Assembly (NCBI GenBank): GCA_017399535.1
Contig: JAFQBX010000005.1
Coordinates: 1-64,000 of the forward strand
Direction: 5' to 3'
Source: Clostridia bacterium
GTDB lineage: Bacteria > Bacillota > Clostridia > Oscillospirales > Acutalibacteraceae
DNA: 64,000 nucleotides
In this document: positions 43,075 to 52,138 of the stretch, in pieces
Numbering within the stretch: the stretch's first letter is position 1
How the letters are laid out: each line of letters begins with the position of its first letter
Notes under the pieces: model-generated
The model's input: the letters and a program-made list of their open reading frames with translations, nothing else
Databases searched by the model: none
What the model was told of the DNA's origin: nothing
Made by a program: the position numbers and the translations under genes

Positions 43075-44811
43075 TTATTGTGCAATTTGGTGTTTTATCT
43101 TTTCTTCGTCGGCGGTAACGTAAAGGGTACTGTGCCCTTCGTATATTACCATTCCCGGTCTCGCTCCCGATGGTTTTTTTACCTTTGATGCACGTACGTA
43201 ATCGACCGGCACCGATGAGGAATGACGCCCTTTTGAATGATATGCGGCAATTTCGGCGGCCTCGACTATGGTCGTGTCGGGGACATCTCCGCCCATAGCG
43301 TCGATGATAACGTGGGCTCCGTGAATGTCCTTTGTATGCAGCCAGATGTCAGAGCGCTCGGCCGTTTTCAGCGTCAGAATGTCATTCTGGCGATTGTTTC
43401 GACCGACGTATATGTCAAAGCCGTCGCTCGACCTGTAATGATATGGCGGCAAAGCACGATTTTTTTGTTGCTTTTTGGTCGATGCTTGGCGGCGAATGTA
43501 TCCGCTGTCGGCAAGTTCGGCTCTGATTTCGGCAATATCGCTTTCGCACTCAGCCCTCGACAGCGAGTCAAAGACACTTTCGAGATATACTATCTCCTGC
43601 TCGGAATCACTAATCAGCTTTGACAGCATTTCCTCGGCGGTGTGCGCTTTTTTATAATCCTTGAAATACTTTGCGGCATTTTGAGCGGGGGTTAATCGCT
43701 CGTCGAGTTTTATTCGCAGGGGTTTGCATTCGGGGTCGTAGTAATTGATGACCTCGCAAACGGTGGCGCCCCTTTCAATCAACCCGATATTTGCTTTTAA
43801 AAGTTCGCCGCAAATTCGTAAATCCTCTTTATTTTCACAAGCTTTGAGCTCGGCTCGTTGCTTGTTTATCTTTCGCGAAAGACGCTCGACCGAATTGGTA
43901 ATCAGCTTCATCAAATCGGCCGTTCTGCGCTTCATATTCTCCTGATGACGACGCTCGGCATAGGAGGAATCTAGCAGATCGCTGAACGAGTCAATGGTCT
44001 TGCAATCCGCCATTTTGCCGTACTGGGTAATCGGGATATACGAAAAATCATAGGGGGTTGTACCCGACCTGAGAAGCAGATTCGGTTGACCATTTTCAAT
44101 GCTCGATTTTACCCTTTCGAGCATACCGATAAGCCGCATATACGCTGTGTCATCGATGGTTTCGGCATCGGCGCTTTCGGTCGCGTAGAAGGCAATTTCA
44201 CGCGCAACAAGGGGCGACACGCCGTCGAGTAAATTAAGCAATCGATCGGAAATTCGCCCTTGCGCATCGCGGATTTTAGCGGCAACCGCTTTGACATCGG
44301 CGGTGATGAGGGATATTTTATTCTGCGACTCGGGGGGCTCATAAATGGCACCCGGCAGAATTATTCGCTTACCAGTTTCGACCGACGTGCGGCGAAGCGC
44401 GTCGATTATTCGGTTGCCTTCGAGCAGGATAATATTCGAATTTCGTCCCATTATCTCGATGAGAATTGACACGGTTATTTGGTCGCCGAGCTCGTTATAG
44501 GTATCGAAATCAAAGCGCACAACCCTTTCGAGTCCGTCCTGATGCGAGCCGACATATCTCGCTCCTGTGAAATATTTTCGCATCAGCATACAGAACATGG
44601 GCGGCTGGGCAGGATTTTCGTAATTTTGGTCGGTGAAATGGACTCGCGGGTCGCTGATTGTGAATATCAGCTTACCCGAAAAGCCGCGCTTGTGCAAGGA
44701 AACGATAATCTCATCCCTCGACGGCTGATTCACCTTATCGACGCGTGTTTCGGCGGCAACAAGGTCTATTTCACGTCGCAAATTGTATAAAAAGGCGCCG
44801 TCAATCGGCAT
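43075..44811 (-). CDS. rqcH: Rqc2 homologue RqcH (NFACT, ribosome quality control)
   Basis: A 578-residue NFACT protein of usual length: NFACT-N (about 1-220), helix-hairpin-helix, coiled coil M (about 290-430) and NFACT-R with DIWLHTKDIHGAHVII near 495. The N-terminal Asp-x-Arg type motif needed for alanine tailing is at INxRREID (about 10-17). It binds stalled 50S-peptidyl-tRNA and adds C-terminal alanine tails. Often misannotated as fibronectin-binding. Last gene of the gdpP-dnaB-ftsH-trmK run. Confidence 0.95.
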   Translation of the reverse strand: MPIDGAFLYNLRREIDLVAAETRVDKVNQPSRDEIIVSLHKRGFSGKLIFTISDPRVHFTDQNYENPAQPPMFCMLMRKYFTGARYVGSHQDGLERVVRFDFDTYNELGDQITVSILIEIMGRNSNIILLEGNRIIDALRRTSVETGKRIILPGAIYEPPESQNKISLITADVKAVAAKIRDAQGRISDRLLNLLDGVSPLVAREIAFYATESADAETIDDTAYMRLIGMLERVKSSIENGQPNLLLRSGTTPYDFSYIPITQYGKMADCKTIDSFSDLLDSSYAERRHQENMKRRTADLMKLITNSVERLSRKINKQRAELKACENKEDLRICGELLKANIGLIERGATVCEVINYYDPECKPLRIKLDERLTPAQNAAKYFKDYKKAHTAEEMLSKLISDSEQEIVYLESVFDSLSRAECESDIAEIRAELADSGYIRRQASTKKQQKNRALPPYHYRSSDGFDIYVGRNNRQNDILTLKTAERSDIWLHTKDIHGAHVIIDAMGGDVPDTTIVEAAEIAAYHSKGRHSSSVPVDYVRASKVKKPSGARPGMVIYEGHSTLYVTADEEKIKHQIAQ

Positions 44812-44847
44812 ATTATCATCTCCTTTATATTAAATGTAAGTGTTTGG

Positions 44848-45609
44848 TCAGATATATTTTGCAGGGTCGATTTCGTTAAGTTCGATTATTTCGAGGTCGC
44901 TGAAACGCATGGACAGTCGCTTTACAATTGCCGATTTGACCACCGATTCGGTGACGAAATGTCCACAGGAATAAATGCCGACCGACATTTCCTTTGCGGC
45001 AAGATTGATGTGATGCTTTGTTTCGCCCGTGACAAGTGCATCGCAGCCGTTTTCCGCCGCTAAAAAGAGGAATTCTTCACCTGCGCCGCCGCATACTGCG
45101 ACCTTTTTTATGCTCTTATTCGGTGCAACGTATTTCACCATGCCGCAGCCGAGCTTTCCCTTTAAATATGCGGCAAAGTCGTCGGCAGTCATTTCGGCAA
45201 TTTCGCCCATTCTCATCATCGGCGCAGTGCCGTCGCCGCTGTCAACCGCGACAACGCCCGAAAGTCCGATTTTTTCGGCGAGGACATCGTTAACTCCGCC
45301 GTCAGCCGCGTCGAGATTGGTGTGCATACAAATAGCGGCAATCCCCGACTTTATCAGCATTACAGCAGGGTTATTATTAGCGAGTTTTTTTAGCGGTGAA
45401 AAGATTACGGGATGATGCGAAACGATAAGCTCGGCACCCATTTTCTTTGCCGTCAAAATAGTTTCGGGCGTAATATCGAGGCATACTGCTACCTTTTTTA
45501 CCCCGTCGGTTTCGTTATCGACGAGCAGTCCGACATTGTCAAAATCGAGGGCGGTTTCGGTCGGTGCCCAGTCGGCGAGAAATTCAAATATTTCCTTTTT
45601 CGATGCCAT
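44848..45609 (-). CDS. Nif3-like dinuclear metal centre protein (YqfO family)
   Basis: About 253 residues of the DUF34/NIF3 family. Metal-binding signatures SHHPVIF near 63-69 and ETKHH plus CGHFVTE near the C-terminus. This short version lacks the central insert of B. subtilis YqfO. It follows trmK by 2 bases, the family-typical neighbour pair. ATG at 45609 chosen over 45615 for Shine-Dalgarno spacing. Function proposed as metal-dependent hydrolase; not established. Confidence 0.93.
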   Translation of the reverse strand: MASKKEIFEFLADWAPTETALDFDNVGLLVDNETDGVKKVAVCLDITPETILTAKKMGAELIVSHHPVIFSPLKKLANNNPAVMLIKSGIAAICMHTNLDAADGGVNDVLAEKIGLSGVVAVDSGDGTAPMMRMGEIAEMTADDFAAYLKGKLGCGMVKYVAPNKSIKKVAVCGGAGEEFLFLAAENGCDALVTGETKHHINLAAKEMSVGIYSCGHFVTESVVKSAIVKRLSMRFSDLEIIELNEIDPAKYI

Positions 45610-45611
45610 AA

Positions 45612-46289
45612 TCATTCACCGAGTCTTTCTTTTATTTTAAATAAGGTTTCTGTGAGTTTGGCGGTTTCGGGATGGTCGCCCTTTGCTTTTTCGAGAGAGG
45701 AAAGTCGCCTTTCGATACGTACGATTTGGCGCAGGAAATAATCTCTGCCTTCAACCGAATCGGGCTTTACTTCACCTATGTAGCGATAGTCGTCGGTCGG
45801 CTCATAGCCGCCACCCTCATAGCCGCAAAGCATTACGGTATAAAGCCGCTTTGCGTCATAGACGGGTCTTTCATCGCGGATTACAAAGCCATTTCTACAC
45901 AGATATTCGCGCAAATCCTCCGCCGAAGTCATCGGCTGAAATATGAAGGAATATTTTTTATCCTTTACCCACGGAGATGACGACAAAATCCACGAAATTA
46001 GGTCTCCACCCATCCCTGCGATTACAATGTGGTCAACCTCGTCGGGCGAAATTTCTTTCAGTCCGTCGGAAAGTCGCGTTTCGATAACGGCGGAGAGTCC
46101 TGCCTTTTCTATATTCTTTTTTGCGCTCGAAAGGGGTCCCTCGCCGATATCGCAGGCAATCACCTTTTTTACCCGATTTTCTTTGACAAGTTCAATCGGC
46201 AATATCGCGTGGTCGCACCCTACATCAACGACCAAAGCGCCGCCGCAGACAAAATCCGCGACGGCTCTCAGTCGGGCATTAAGCGCCAT
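45612..46289 (-). CDS. trmK: tRNA (adenine(22)-N(1))-methyltransferase TrmK
   Basis: A 225-residue Rossmann methyltransferase. SAM motif is VVDVGCDHAILPIEL (19-33), and the catalytic region includes VIAGMGGDLIS. It methylates A22 in bacterial tRNAs. The trmK-nif3 pair is conserved in Firmicutes. It follows the DUF1858 gene by 2 bases. Confidence 0.94.
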   Translation of the reverse strand: MALNARLRAVADFVCGGALVVDVGCDHAILPIELVKENRVKKVIACDIGEGPLSSAKKNIEKAGLSAVIETRLSDGLKEISPDEVDHIVIAGMGGDLISWILSSSPWVKDKKYSFIFQPMTSAEDLREYLCRNGFVIRDERPVYDAKRLYTVMLCGYEGGGYEPTDDYRYIGEVKPDSVEGRDYFLRQIVRIERRLSSLEKAKGDHPETAKLTETLFKIKERLGE

Positions 46290-46291
46290 GA

Positions 46292-46495
46292 TTATTCCTT
46301 TGACGCAAAGAATGCGTTAATCTTTTCAATCATTTCGTCGGCTGAAACATTGTGCACTGCACATGCTTCGCCCAAGCTCTCACCGCGTGATGCGGGACAG
46401 CCCAAACAATGCATTCCCATTTCGAGAAAGAATACTGCAGTTTCTCTATCGGCATCGAGAATGTCGCCGATGATTGTATCCTTAGTTACCTTCAT
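46292..46495 (-). CDS. DUF1858 domain protein
   Basis: A 67-residue protein, entirely the DUF1858 domain, with [14 protein letters not shown] giving a CxxC pair plus a third Cys. Such proteins belong to the family of small hybrid-cluster/redox-associated folds found in anaerobes. The two cysteines could bind metal or act in redox reactions. It overlaps the ftsH 3' end by 14 bases. Function unknown. Confidence 0.9.
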   Translation of the reverse strand: MKVTKDTIIGDILDADRETAVFFLEMGMHCLGCPASRGESLGEACAVHNVSADEMIEKINAFFASKE

Positions 46496-48356
46496 TGCTT
46501 ATTTCCTCCTTGGTATCGACTTTTCCTGTCATGATATTTTTAAATTGCTCTGCGTCCATTTTTTCATTTTCGACGAGATATTTTGCGACCGCATCAAGCT
46601 TATCTCTATGCTCGGTGAGAATCTGCTCACCCTTCTTATACGCGGTGGTGATGAGACGGTGAACCTCGGCGTCAATCTTTGCCGCAACCTGCTCGGAGCA
46701 GTTGTTTGTCTGACCATAGTCGCGACCGAGGAATACTTCCTCATTCTTGCTACCGTAGAGAATGGGTCCGAGCTCGCCGCTCATACCGAATTTGACAACC
46801 ATATTTTTAGCCGTCTGGGTTGCGCGTTCGATGTCGTTGGCGGCTCCTGTCGAAACGTCGCCGAATACAATCGATTCGGCAATTCGACCGCCGAGAAGCA
46901 TAACAAGCTCCTCCTCCATCTCGCTCTGGTAACGCGAAAATTTATCCTCACTCGGAAGCGAAATGGTCATACCGAGGGCTCTACCTCTCGGGATAATTGT
47001 AATCTGATGAACTTCGTCCTGGGTCGGCAGATAGTAGCCGGTGATAGCGTGACCTGCTTCGTGATAAGCGGTATTCAGCTTTTCCTTATCCTTCATTATC
47101 CAGCTCTTTTTCTCTGCGCCTGCGATAACCTTGATGGTGGCTTCCTCGATGTTTTCCTCGGTAATCGCCTTCTGCCCATTACGGACGGCAAGCAACGCCG
47201 CTTCGTTGAGCAGATTTTCGAGGTCGGCTCCGGTAAATCCTGCCGTTGCCTTTGCAATCGTTTTGAGTTCGACGTCGGGGCCGAGCGGCTTTCCTCTGGC
47301 GTGAACCTTGAGTATCTCCTCGCGTCCCTTTACGTCGGGGTAGTTAACAGTGATTTGACGGTCGAAACGTCCCGGACGGAGCAACGCCTTGTCCAGAATG
47401 TCGGGACGGTTGGTGGCGGCGATGATGATAACACCCTGATTTACGCCAAAGCCGTCCATTTCTACGAGTAACTGATTAAGCGTCTGCTCACGTTCGTCGT
47501 GACCGCCGCCGAGACCTGCGCCTCGCTGACGTCCTACGGCGTCAATTTCGTCGATAAAGATGATTGCGGGTGAGTTTTTCTTTGCCTGGTCGAAAAGGTC
47601 ACGTACACGCGATGCACCTACACCGACAAACATTTCGACAAAGTCGGAACCCGAAATTGAGAAGAAGGGCACTCCTGCTTCACCTGCAACGGCTCTTGCA
47701 AGGAGGGTTTTACCCGTTCCGGGAGGGCCTACGAGAAGCACGCCCTTCGGAATTCTTGCGCCCATATCGTTAAACTTTTTAGGATTCTTTAAGAATTCGA
47801 CAAGCTCCTCGAGCTCTGCCTTTTCCTCGTCGGCACCTGCAACGTCGGTAAACATGGTCTTTCGTCCGTCGTCGGTTAGCTTCTTTGCCTTTGCCTTTCC
47901 GAAGCCCATTGTCGAGTCGCCGCCCATCATTTTTCCCATTCTCTTTGACATAAAGAAGAAGAAAAATACTATCAGCGCTACTGTGAGCAGGGTCGGCAGG
48001 AAGGAAACTATCCATGAACCCTCGTTGCCGGGAAGATAGTTGTATTCGATTTTGTCCTTTTTCTCGGCCGTTTTATTATGCTCAACGAGATATTCGTTTA
48101 TATCATTGTAAAATATTTGAGAATCGGGGACGGTGTATTTGTATGTTTTATTATCCGAGCGCTGCTTATAGGTCAGCTCGCGGCTGGTTATATTCAGCTC
48201 GAATTCGGATATTTCGTTTGCATAAAATTTTTCGACGATGGCAGAATAATTCTGCTTATCGACCGTCTTATTCACATTGATAACGGCAAAAATGCAAACG
48301 AAAATGAGTATCGGAATTAAAATAACCAAAAGGGTATTTCGTACATTCTTTTTCAA
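46482..48356 (-). CDS. ftsH: ATP-dependent zinc metalloprotease FtsH
   Basis: A 624-residue membrane protease. Two transmembrane helices (about 7-27 and 115-136), AAA+ Walker A GPPGTGKT (210-217), Walker [12 protein letters not shown] region, and zinc site HEAGH (432-436). It degrades misassembled membrane and short-lived regulatory proteins. The start is a TTG (48356), as the preceding ATG after AAGGAG is quickly out of frame. Follows hpt by 39 bases, the tilS-hpt-ftsH order of Firmicutes. Confidence 0.97.
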   Translation of the reverse strand: MKKNVRNTLLVILIPILIFVCIFAVINVNKTVDKQNYSAIVEKFYANEISEFELNITSRELTYKQRSDNKTYKYTVPDSQIFYNDINEYLVEHNKTAEKKDKIEYNYLPGNEGSWIVSFLPTLLTVALIVFFFFFMSKRMGKMMGGDSTMGFGKAKAKKLTDDGRKTMFTDVAGADEEKAELEELVEFLKNPKKFNDMGARIPKGVLLVGPPGTGKTLLARAVAGEAGVPFFSISGSDFVEMFVGVGASRVRDLFDQAKKNSPAIIFIDEIDAVGRQRGAGLGGGHDEREQTLNQLLVEMDGFGVNQGVIIIAATNRPDILDKALLRPGRFDRQITVNYPDVKGREEILKVHARGKPLGPDVELKTIAKATAGFTGADLENLLNEAALLAVRNGQKAITEENIEEATIKVIAGAEKKSWIMKDKEKLNTAYHEAGHAITGYYLPTQDEVHQITIIPRGRALGMTISLPSEDKFSRYQSEMEEELVMLLGGRIAESIVFGDVSTGAANDIERATQTAKNMVVKFGMSGELGPILYGSKNEEVFLGRDYGQTNNCSEQVAAKIDAEVHRLITTAYKKGEQILTEHRDKLDAVAKYLVENEKMDAEQFKNIMTGKVDTKEEISNEGN

Positions 48357-48395
48357 AAAAACATCTCCTTAAAAAAATAGGTTATATCCTCGCAA

Positions 48396-48935
48396 TTACT
48401 TTTCGTAAACCGACGGTTTTAACACGCCGAGATAGGGCAAATTGCGGTATTTTTCATCATAATCGAGTCCGTAGCCGACAACAAATTCATCGGGTACGTC
48501 AGCACCGACATAGTCGGCGATAATATTCGCCTTTCTGCGAGCAGGTTTATCGAGGAAGGTGCATATTTTTACGCTCTTTGGATTTCTGGTGAGCAAAATT
48601 TCCTTGATATTGCTGAGGGTGACTCCCGAATCGAGAATATCCTCGACAAGCAAAAGGTCAAATCCGTTAAGGTCAATATCGAGGTCCTTTATAATCTTTA
48701 CCCTGCCTGAGCTTTCTGTGCCCGAGCCGTAGGACGAAACACACATAAAATCGATTTGGCAATTGATATCAATGGCTCTCATAAGGTCGGCCATAAACAC
48801 GACCGAACCCTTTAACACGCTAACCATAAGCAAATTTTTACCCTTATAGTCTTTGCTTATTTTTGCTCCTAAGTCCTTAATTATTTCGGCAATTTCTTCT
48901 TCCGAAAGCAGCACCTTTAAAATATCTTCCTTCAT
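48396..48935 (-). CDS. hpt: Hypoxanthine phosphoribosyltransferase
   Basis: A 179-residue type I PRTase. PRPP-binding motif LLLVEDILDSGVTL near 98-111. It converts hypoxanthine or guanine with PRPP to IMP or GMP. The ATG overlaps the tilS stop codon by 4 bases (ATGA), so the two are translationally coupled, as in other Firmicutes where Hpt interacts with TilS or FtsH. Confidence 0.96.
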   Translation of the reverse strand: MKEDILKVLLSEEEIAEIIKDLGAKISKDYKGKNLLMVSVLKGSVVFMADLMRAIDINCQIDFMCVSSYGSGTESSGRVKIIKDLDIDLNGFDLLLVEDILDSGVTLSNIKEILLTRNPKSVKICTFLDKPARRKANIIADYVGADVPDEFVVGYGLDYDEKYRNLPYLGVLKPSVYEK

Positions 48936-50254
48936 TTTTCAACAACCCCCGAAATTTTTAAAATATTTTTTGTTTTTTCATCAACGGCTACCCTTTCGTC
49001 AGGGCCAACGTCATAAATCCATATTACACCCTTTTCGTCGGCTAAAATCGGTAAGCTGTCACGCTTTTCTAGATCGATTTTTAGCTCGCAAAAGAGTTTT
49101 TTGACGCTTTTTCGAGGGCGTTTTTTGAGCCGTATGCTGTCGCCCGATTTTCTCGCGCGAAGAACTGGCTCTCCCTCTATTTTATCATAATCAATCAAAT
49201 TTTTTGCTAATAAATTATTAACTTTATCGGCCGAAATCAGCTCACTTTGGAGCGAAATTTCGCCAAATGTCACGCTTTTGTTAACAAAGTCATAACACGA
49301 TGTGACGGTAATGTTTGTTGTTTCTTTGCCGAAAATGGTCAGTCGGTTGCCCTTCACCTCAGCGAAAAGTCCGCCGTTTAATTGGCATTTGCCCTTTTTA
49401 TCCTTGATAAGCTTCACAACCGAACCGATATGCTCGCTGTCGGGCATTGAATCGTTTTCGTTAAGTATAATACAAACCGCCCTGGTCAGCACCGAAATAT
49501 GCAAATTGGCTAGTCGGTCGGCGTCATACCCTTTGTCCGATTTTGCCATCTCCAACGCGTCGAAAGCGAGGTCGTCAAGCAGGTCGTTCACGTCATTCAT
49601 TACCGATGTAAAGCGGTAAAAGCTATCCCCTGCCGCCGAATTTATCTCCTTTAAAACGGGGATAACATTATGACGGATTCGATTTCGCGTATAGTCGTCG
49701 GTCAGATTACTGCTATCGGTGACAAAGGAAAGTCCGTTTTTTTCGCAATAATCCTCGATTTCATCACGCGAACACATAATCAGCGGTCGAATGATATTAT
49801 CCCTAACGGGAGGGATTCCGCAGCCGCCCTTTATTCCCGAGCCGCGTGTGAGATTGAAAATCACCGTTTCGATATTATCGTCGGCCGAATGGGCTGTTGC
49901 GATTTTACCCTTTGCGTTTCTTTGCAAAAAGTCGTATCTCACCCGTCGGGCGCATTCCTCGATGCCTTCGCCCTTTTTAGCCAGTGACGTAATGTCGGCG
50001 GATTCGCAAACAAGCTCGACGCCTAATTCGTCGCACATTTTTCGCACAAATTGCTCGTCGCGGTCGGATTCGTCACCGCGCAATTTATGGTTAAGATGGG
50101 CGGCGGTTATTTTAAGCGAATATTTTTCGCCAAGCTGAACGAGTGCGTGTAAAAGCGCGGTGGAATCGGCTCCGCCCGAAAGGGCTACCGTTATGCTGTC
50201 GCCCTTTTGAAAAAGGTTGTATCGTTCTACCGCCTTTTCGATTTTATTCAACAT
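48932..50254 (-). CDS. tilS: tRNA(Ile)-lysidine synthase
   Basis: A 440-residue N-type ATP-pyrophosphatase enzyme: PP-loop ALSGGADST near 23-31, central TilS substrate domain and C-terminal domain. It converts C34 to lysidine in tRNA-Ile(CAU), letting AUA be read. ATG at 50254 (GGTGG site) is chosen; it overlaps the dnaB end by 11 bases. An ATG at 50323 is inside dnaB and not supported. Confidence 0.95.
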   Translation of the reverse strand: MLNKIEKAVERYNLFQKGDSITVALSGGADSTALLHALVQLGEKYSLKITAAHLNHKLRGDESDRDEQFVRKMCDELGVELVCESADITSLAKKGEGIEECARRVRYDFLQRNAKGKIATAHSADDNIETVIFNLTRGSGIKGGCGIPPVRDNIIRPLIMCSRDEIEDYCEKNGLSFVTDSSNLTDDYTRNRIRHNVIPVLKEINSAAGDSFYRFTSVMNDVNDLLDDLAFDALEMAKSDKGYDADRLANLHISVLTRAVCIILNENDSMPDSEHIGSVVKLIKDKKGKCQLNGGLFAEVKGNRLTIFGKETTNITVTSCYDFVNKSVTFGEISLQSELISADKVNNLLAKNLIDYDKIEGEPVLRARKSGDSIRLKKRPRKSVKKLFCELKIDLEKRDSLPILADEKGVIWIYDVGPDERVAVDEKTKNILKISGVVEK

Positions 50255-51620
50255 TGGTTGCCACCGAAGTAAATCGGGTATGCTCGCCGTCCCAGTACAG
50301 CGGAACGTCACCCGTGCGTCCATGACGATTCTTTGCTACGATGCAGGTCGCCTTATGCTCGTCAACATACTGCTCGGGGTCATTCTTTTCGGTGTCGTAA
50401 TAATGCTCACGATAGAGGAAAAGAACAATGTCGGCATCCTGTTCGATTGAGCCCGAATCTCGTAAGCTTGCAAGTCCGGGACGATGATTCTTTTTATCAG
50501 GACCTTCACCGCCACGGTTTAGCTGGGCGGCACAGATAATGGGAACGTTAAGTTCCTTTGCCATATTCTTTAAATTCTGGGTAATGTCGCCGATGATTTG
50601 TGCCTGATTATCCGTCTTTTTGGTCGATGCCATGAGTCCGAGATAGTCAATAATTACGAGGTCAACCTTGTCCATTCGGCGCAGCTTTGCCTTCATTTCA
50701 TTTACTGTGATTCGTGTGGTTTGGTCAACGTAAATCTCCGCCTTTGACAGAATTTCGGTCGCCTGAACAAGATTTGTCCATTCGCTGCCCTCAATCTTTC
50801 CCGTGCGGAGCTTTTCGCTCGAAATACACGCCTCTGCCGAAAGAAGTCGCTGTGCAAGCTGGTCACGCGTCATTTCGAGTGAGAAGAAACAAACCGTCTT
50901 TTTCTCCTTCAACGCGACGTGACGGGCGATATTAAGAGCAAATGACGTTTTACCCATACCGGGTCGAGCGCCGAGAATAATCAGGTCGCTCTTATTCAGC
51001 CCCGTGAGCATATCATCAAGTGCATTTATTCCGCAAGGAATTCCGACATAGTCACCGCGAGTTTCCTCGTTATTGAGGCAGTCGATTCGGTGAATGGTTT
51101 CGTTACGGAGTACGTCGCGAATATGGACGAGACCCGAGGTTTCTCTGCCCTTTCGGATATTATAAATATTCTCCTCTGCTCGTTCGATAAGCTGTGTTGA
51201 AGTACCCGCGTTATCCTCAATATCGGCGAGAATTGTTTGTGCCGCCTGCATAAGTGAACGGGTATAATATTTTTCCTTTACGATAGAGATATAGGCGTCC
51301 AAATTAGCGGCAGTGGGTACCAGCTGAACAAGCTGGGTGATATACGCCTTTCCGCCGGCGTCGTCATATACTCCGCGTTCCTTTAACTCGTTTAAAACTG
51401 TTACGGGGTCGATAACCCTATTGAGCGCGTACATATCCGACAGAACATTATAAATTTCCTGATGCTGATGTATGTAAAAATGCTCTGTTTTAATACTTCC
51501 GCTGAGCTTGTCCATACTTTCGGGTGCAATAAGCACCGATCCAAGTATAGATTGCTCCGCTTCTGCGCTGAATGGGGTGATATTGTTGCCCAGTAAATCA
51601 AAATTACGATTGTCAGACAT
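50244..51620 (-). CDS. dnaB: Replicative DNA helicase
   Basis: A 458-residue DnaB family hexameric helicase: N-terminal helical domain (about 10-115), linker, and RecA-type ATPase with Walker A GARPGMGKTS and Walker B VIIDYLG. It unwinds DNA at the fork (B. subtilis name dnaC). ATG at 51620 with AGAGG; the longer in-frame start at 51653 lacks a site. It follows rplI by 50 bases, the conserved gdpP-rplI-dnaB order. Confidence 0.97.
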   Translation of the reverse strand: MSDNRNFDLLGNNITPFSAEAEQSILGSVLIAPESMDKLSGSIKTEHFYIHQHQEIYNVLSDMYALNRVIDPVTVLNELKERGVYDDAGGKAYITQLVQLVPTAANLDAYISIVKEKYYTRSLMQAAQTILADIEDNAGTSTQLIERAEENIYNIRKGRETSGLVHIRDVLRNETIHRIDCLNNEETRGDYVGIPCGINALDDMLTGLNKSDLIILGARPGMGKTSFALNIARHVALKEKKTVCFFSLEMTRDQLAQRLLSAEACISSEKLRTGKIEGSEWTNLVQATEILSKAEIYVDQTTRITVNEMKAKLRRMDKVDLVIIDYLGLMASTKKTDNQAQIIGDITQNLKNMAKELNVPIICAAQLNRGGEGPDKKNHRPGLASLRDSGSIEQDADIVLFLYREHYYDTEKNDPEQYVDEHKATCIVAKNRHGRTGDVPLYWDGEHTRFTSVATNVE

Positions 51621-51670
51621 AATAAACCTCTGAAATAATTTATTTATACTCAAAGATGGGTGTGCTATTT

Positions 51671-52114
51671 TTACGCTACTACTACGCTTACGGTGATCTG
51701 CGCTACAATGCCGTTATACAGCTTTACGTCGGCAGAATATTCTCCTGCCGCCTTTATGTCGTTTACCGAAATCTTTCTCTTGTCAACGTCGACGGCAAAC
51801 TGCTTCTTTATCTCGTCGGCGATTTCCTTTGACGTGATTGCGCCGTAAAGCTTGCCCGATGCGCCTGCCTTCGCCTTTATAGTCACCGTCTGCTTATTGA
51901 TTTTGTCGCAGATTGCCTGTGCCGCCTTTTTATCCTCGGCGATGTGAAACGCCTTTGATTCCTCGCGGTTTTTAAGCTCGGTCATCGCCTGAGCGTCGGC
52001 ATTTATTGCTAAATTACGCGGAAAGAGAAAGTTACGCGCATAGCCGTCGGATACGGTGACCATCTCGCCTTTTTTGCCCTTTCCCTTTACGTCTGCTGTA
52101 AGTATAACCTTCAT
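51671..52114 (-). CDS. rplI: 50S ribosomal protein L9
   Basis: A 147-residue L9 with the N-terminal domain ([20 protein letters not shown] near 11-30), long central helix and C-terminal domain. It binds 23S rRNA near the L1 stalk and helps frame maintenance. Normal size; between gdpP and dnaB. Confidence 0.97.
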   Translation of the reverse strand: MKVILTADVKGKGKKGEMVTVSDGYARNFLFPRNLAINADAQAMTELKNREESKAFHIAEDKKAAQAICDKINKQTVTIKAKAGASGKLYGAITSKEIADEIKKQFAVDVDKRKISVNDIKAAGEYSADVKLYNGIVAQITVSVVVA

Positions 52115-52138
52115 AAGTATTTTTCTCCTTGAAACTGA

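Noticed and set aside
46029-47471. A 480-codon open frame on the plus strand, antisense to trmK, DUF1858 and ftsH
   Set aside because: It covers three well-supported minus-strand genes, has no recognisable domain and no good Shine-Dalgarno; it reads like a by-product of codon bias.
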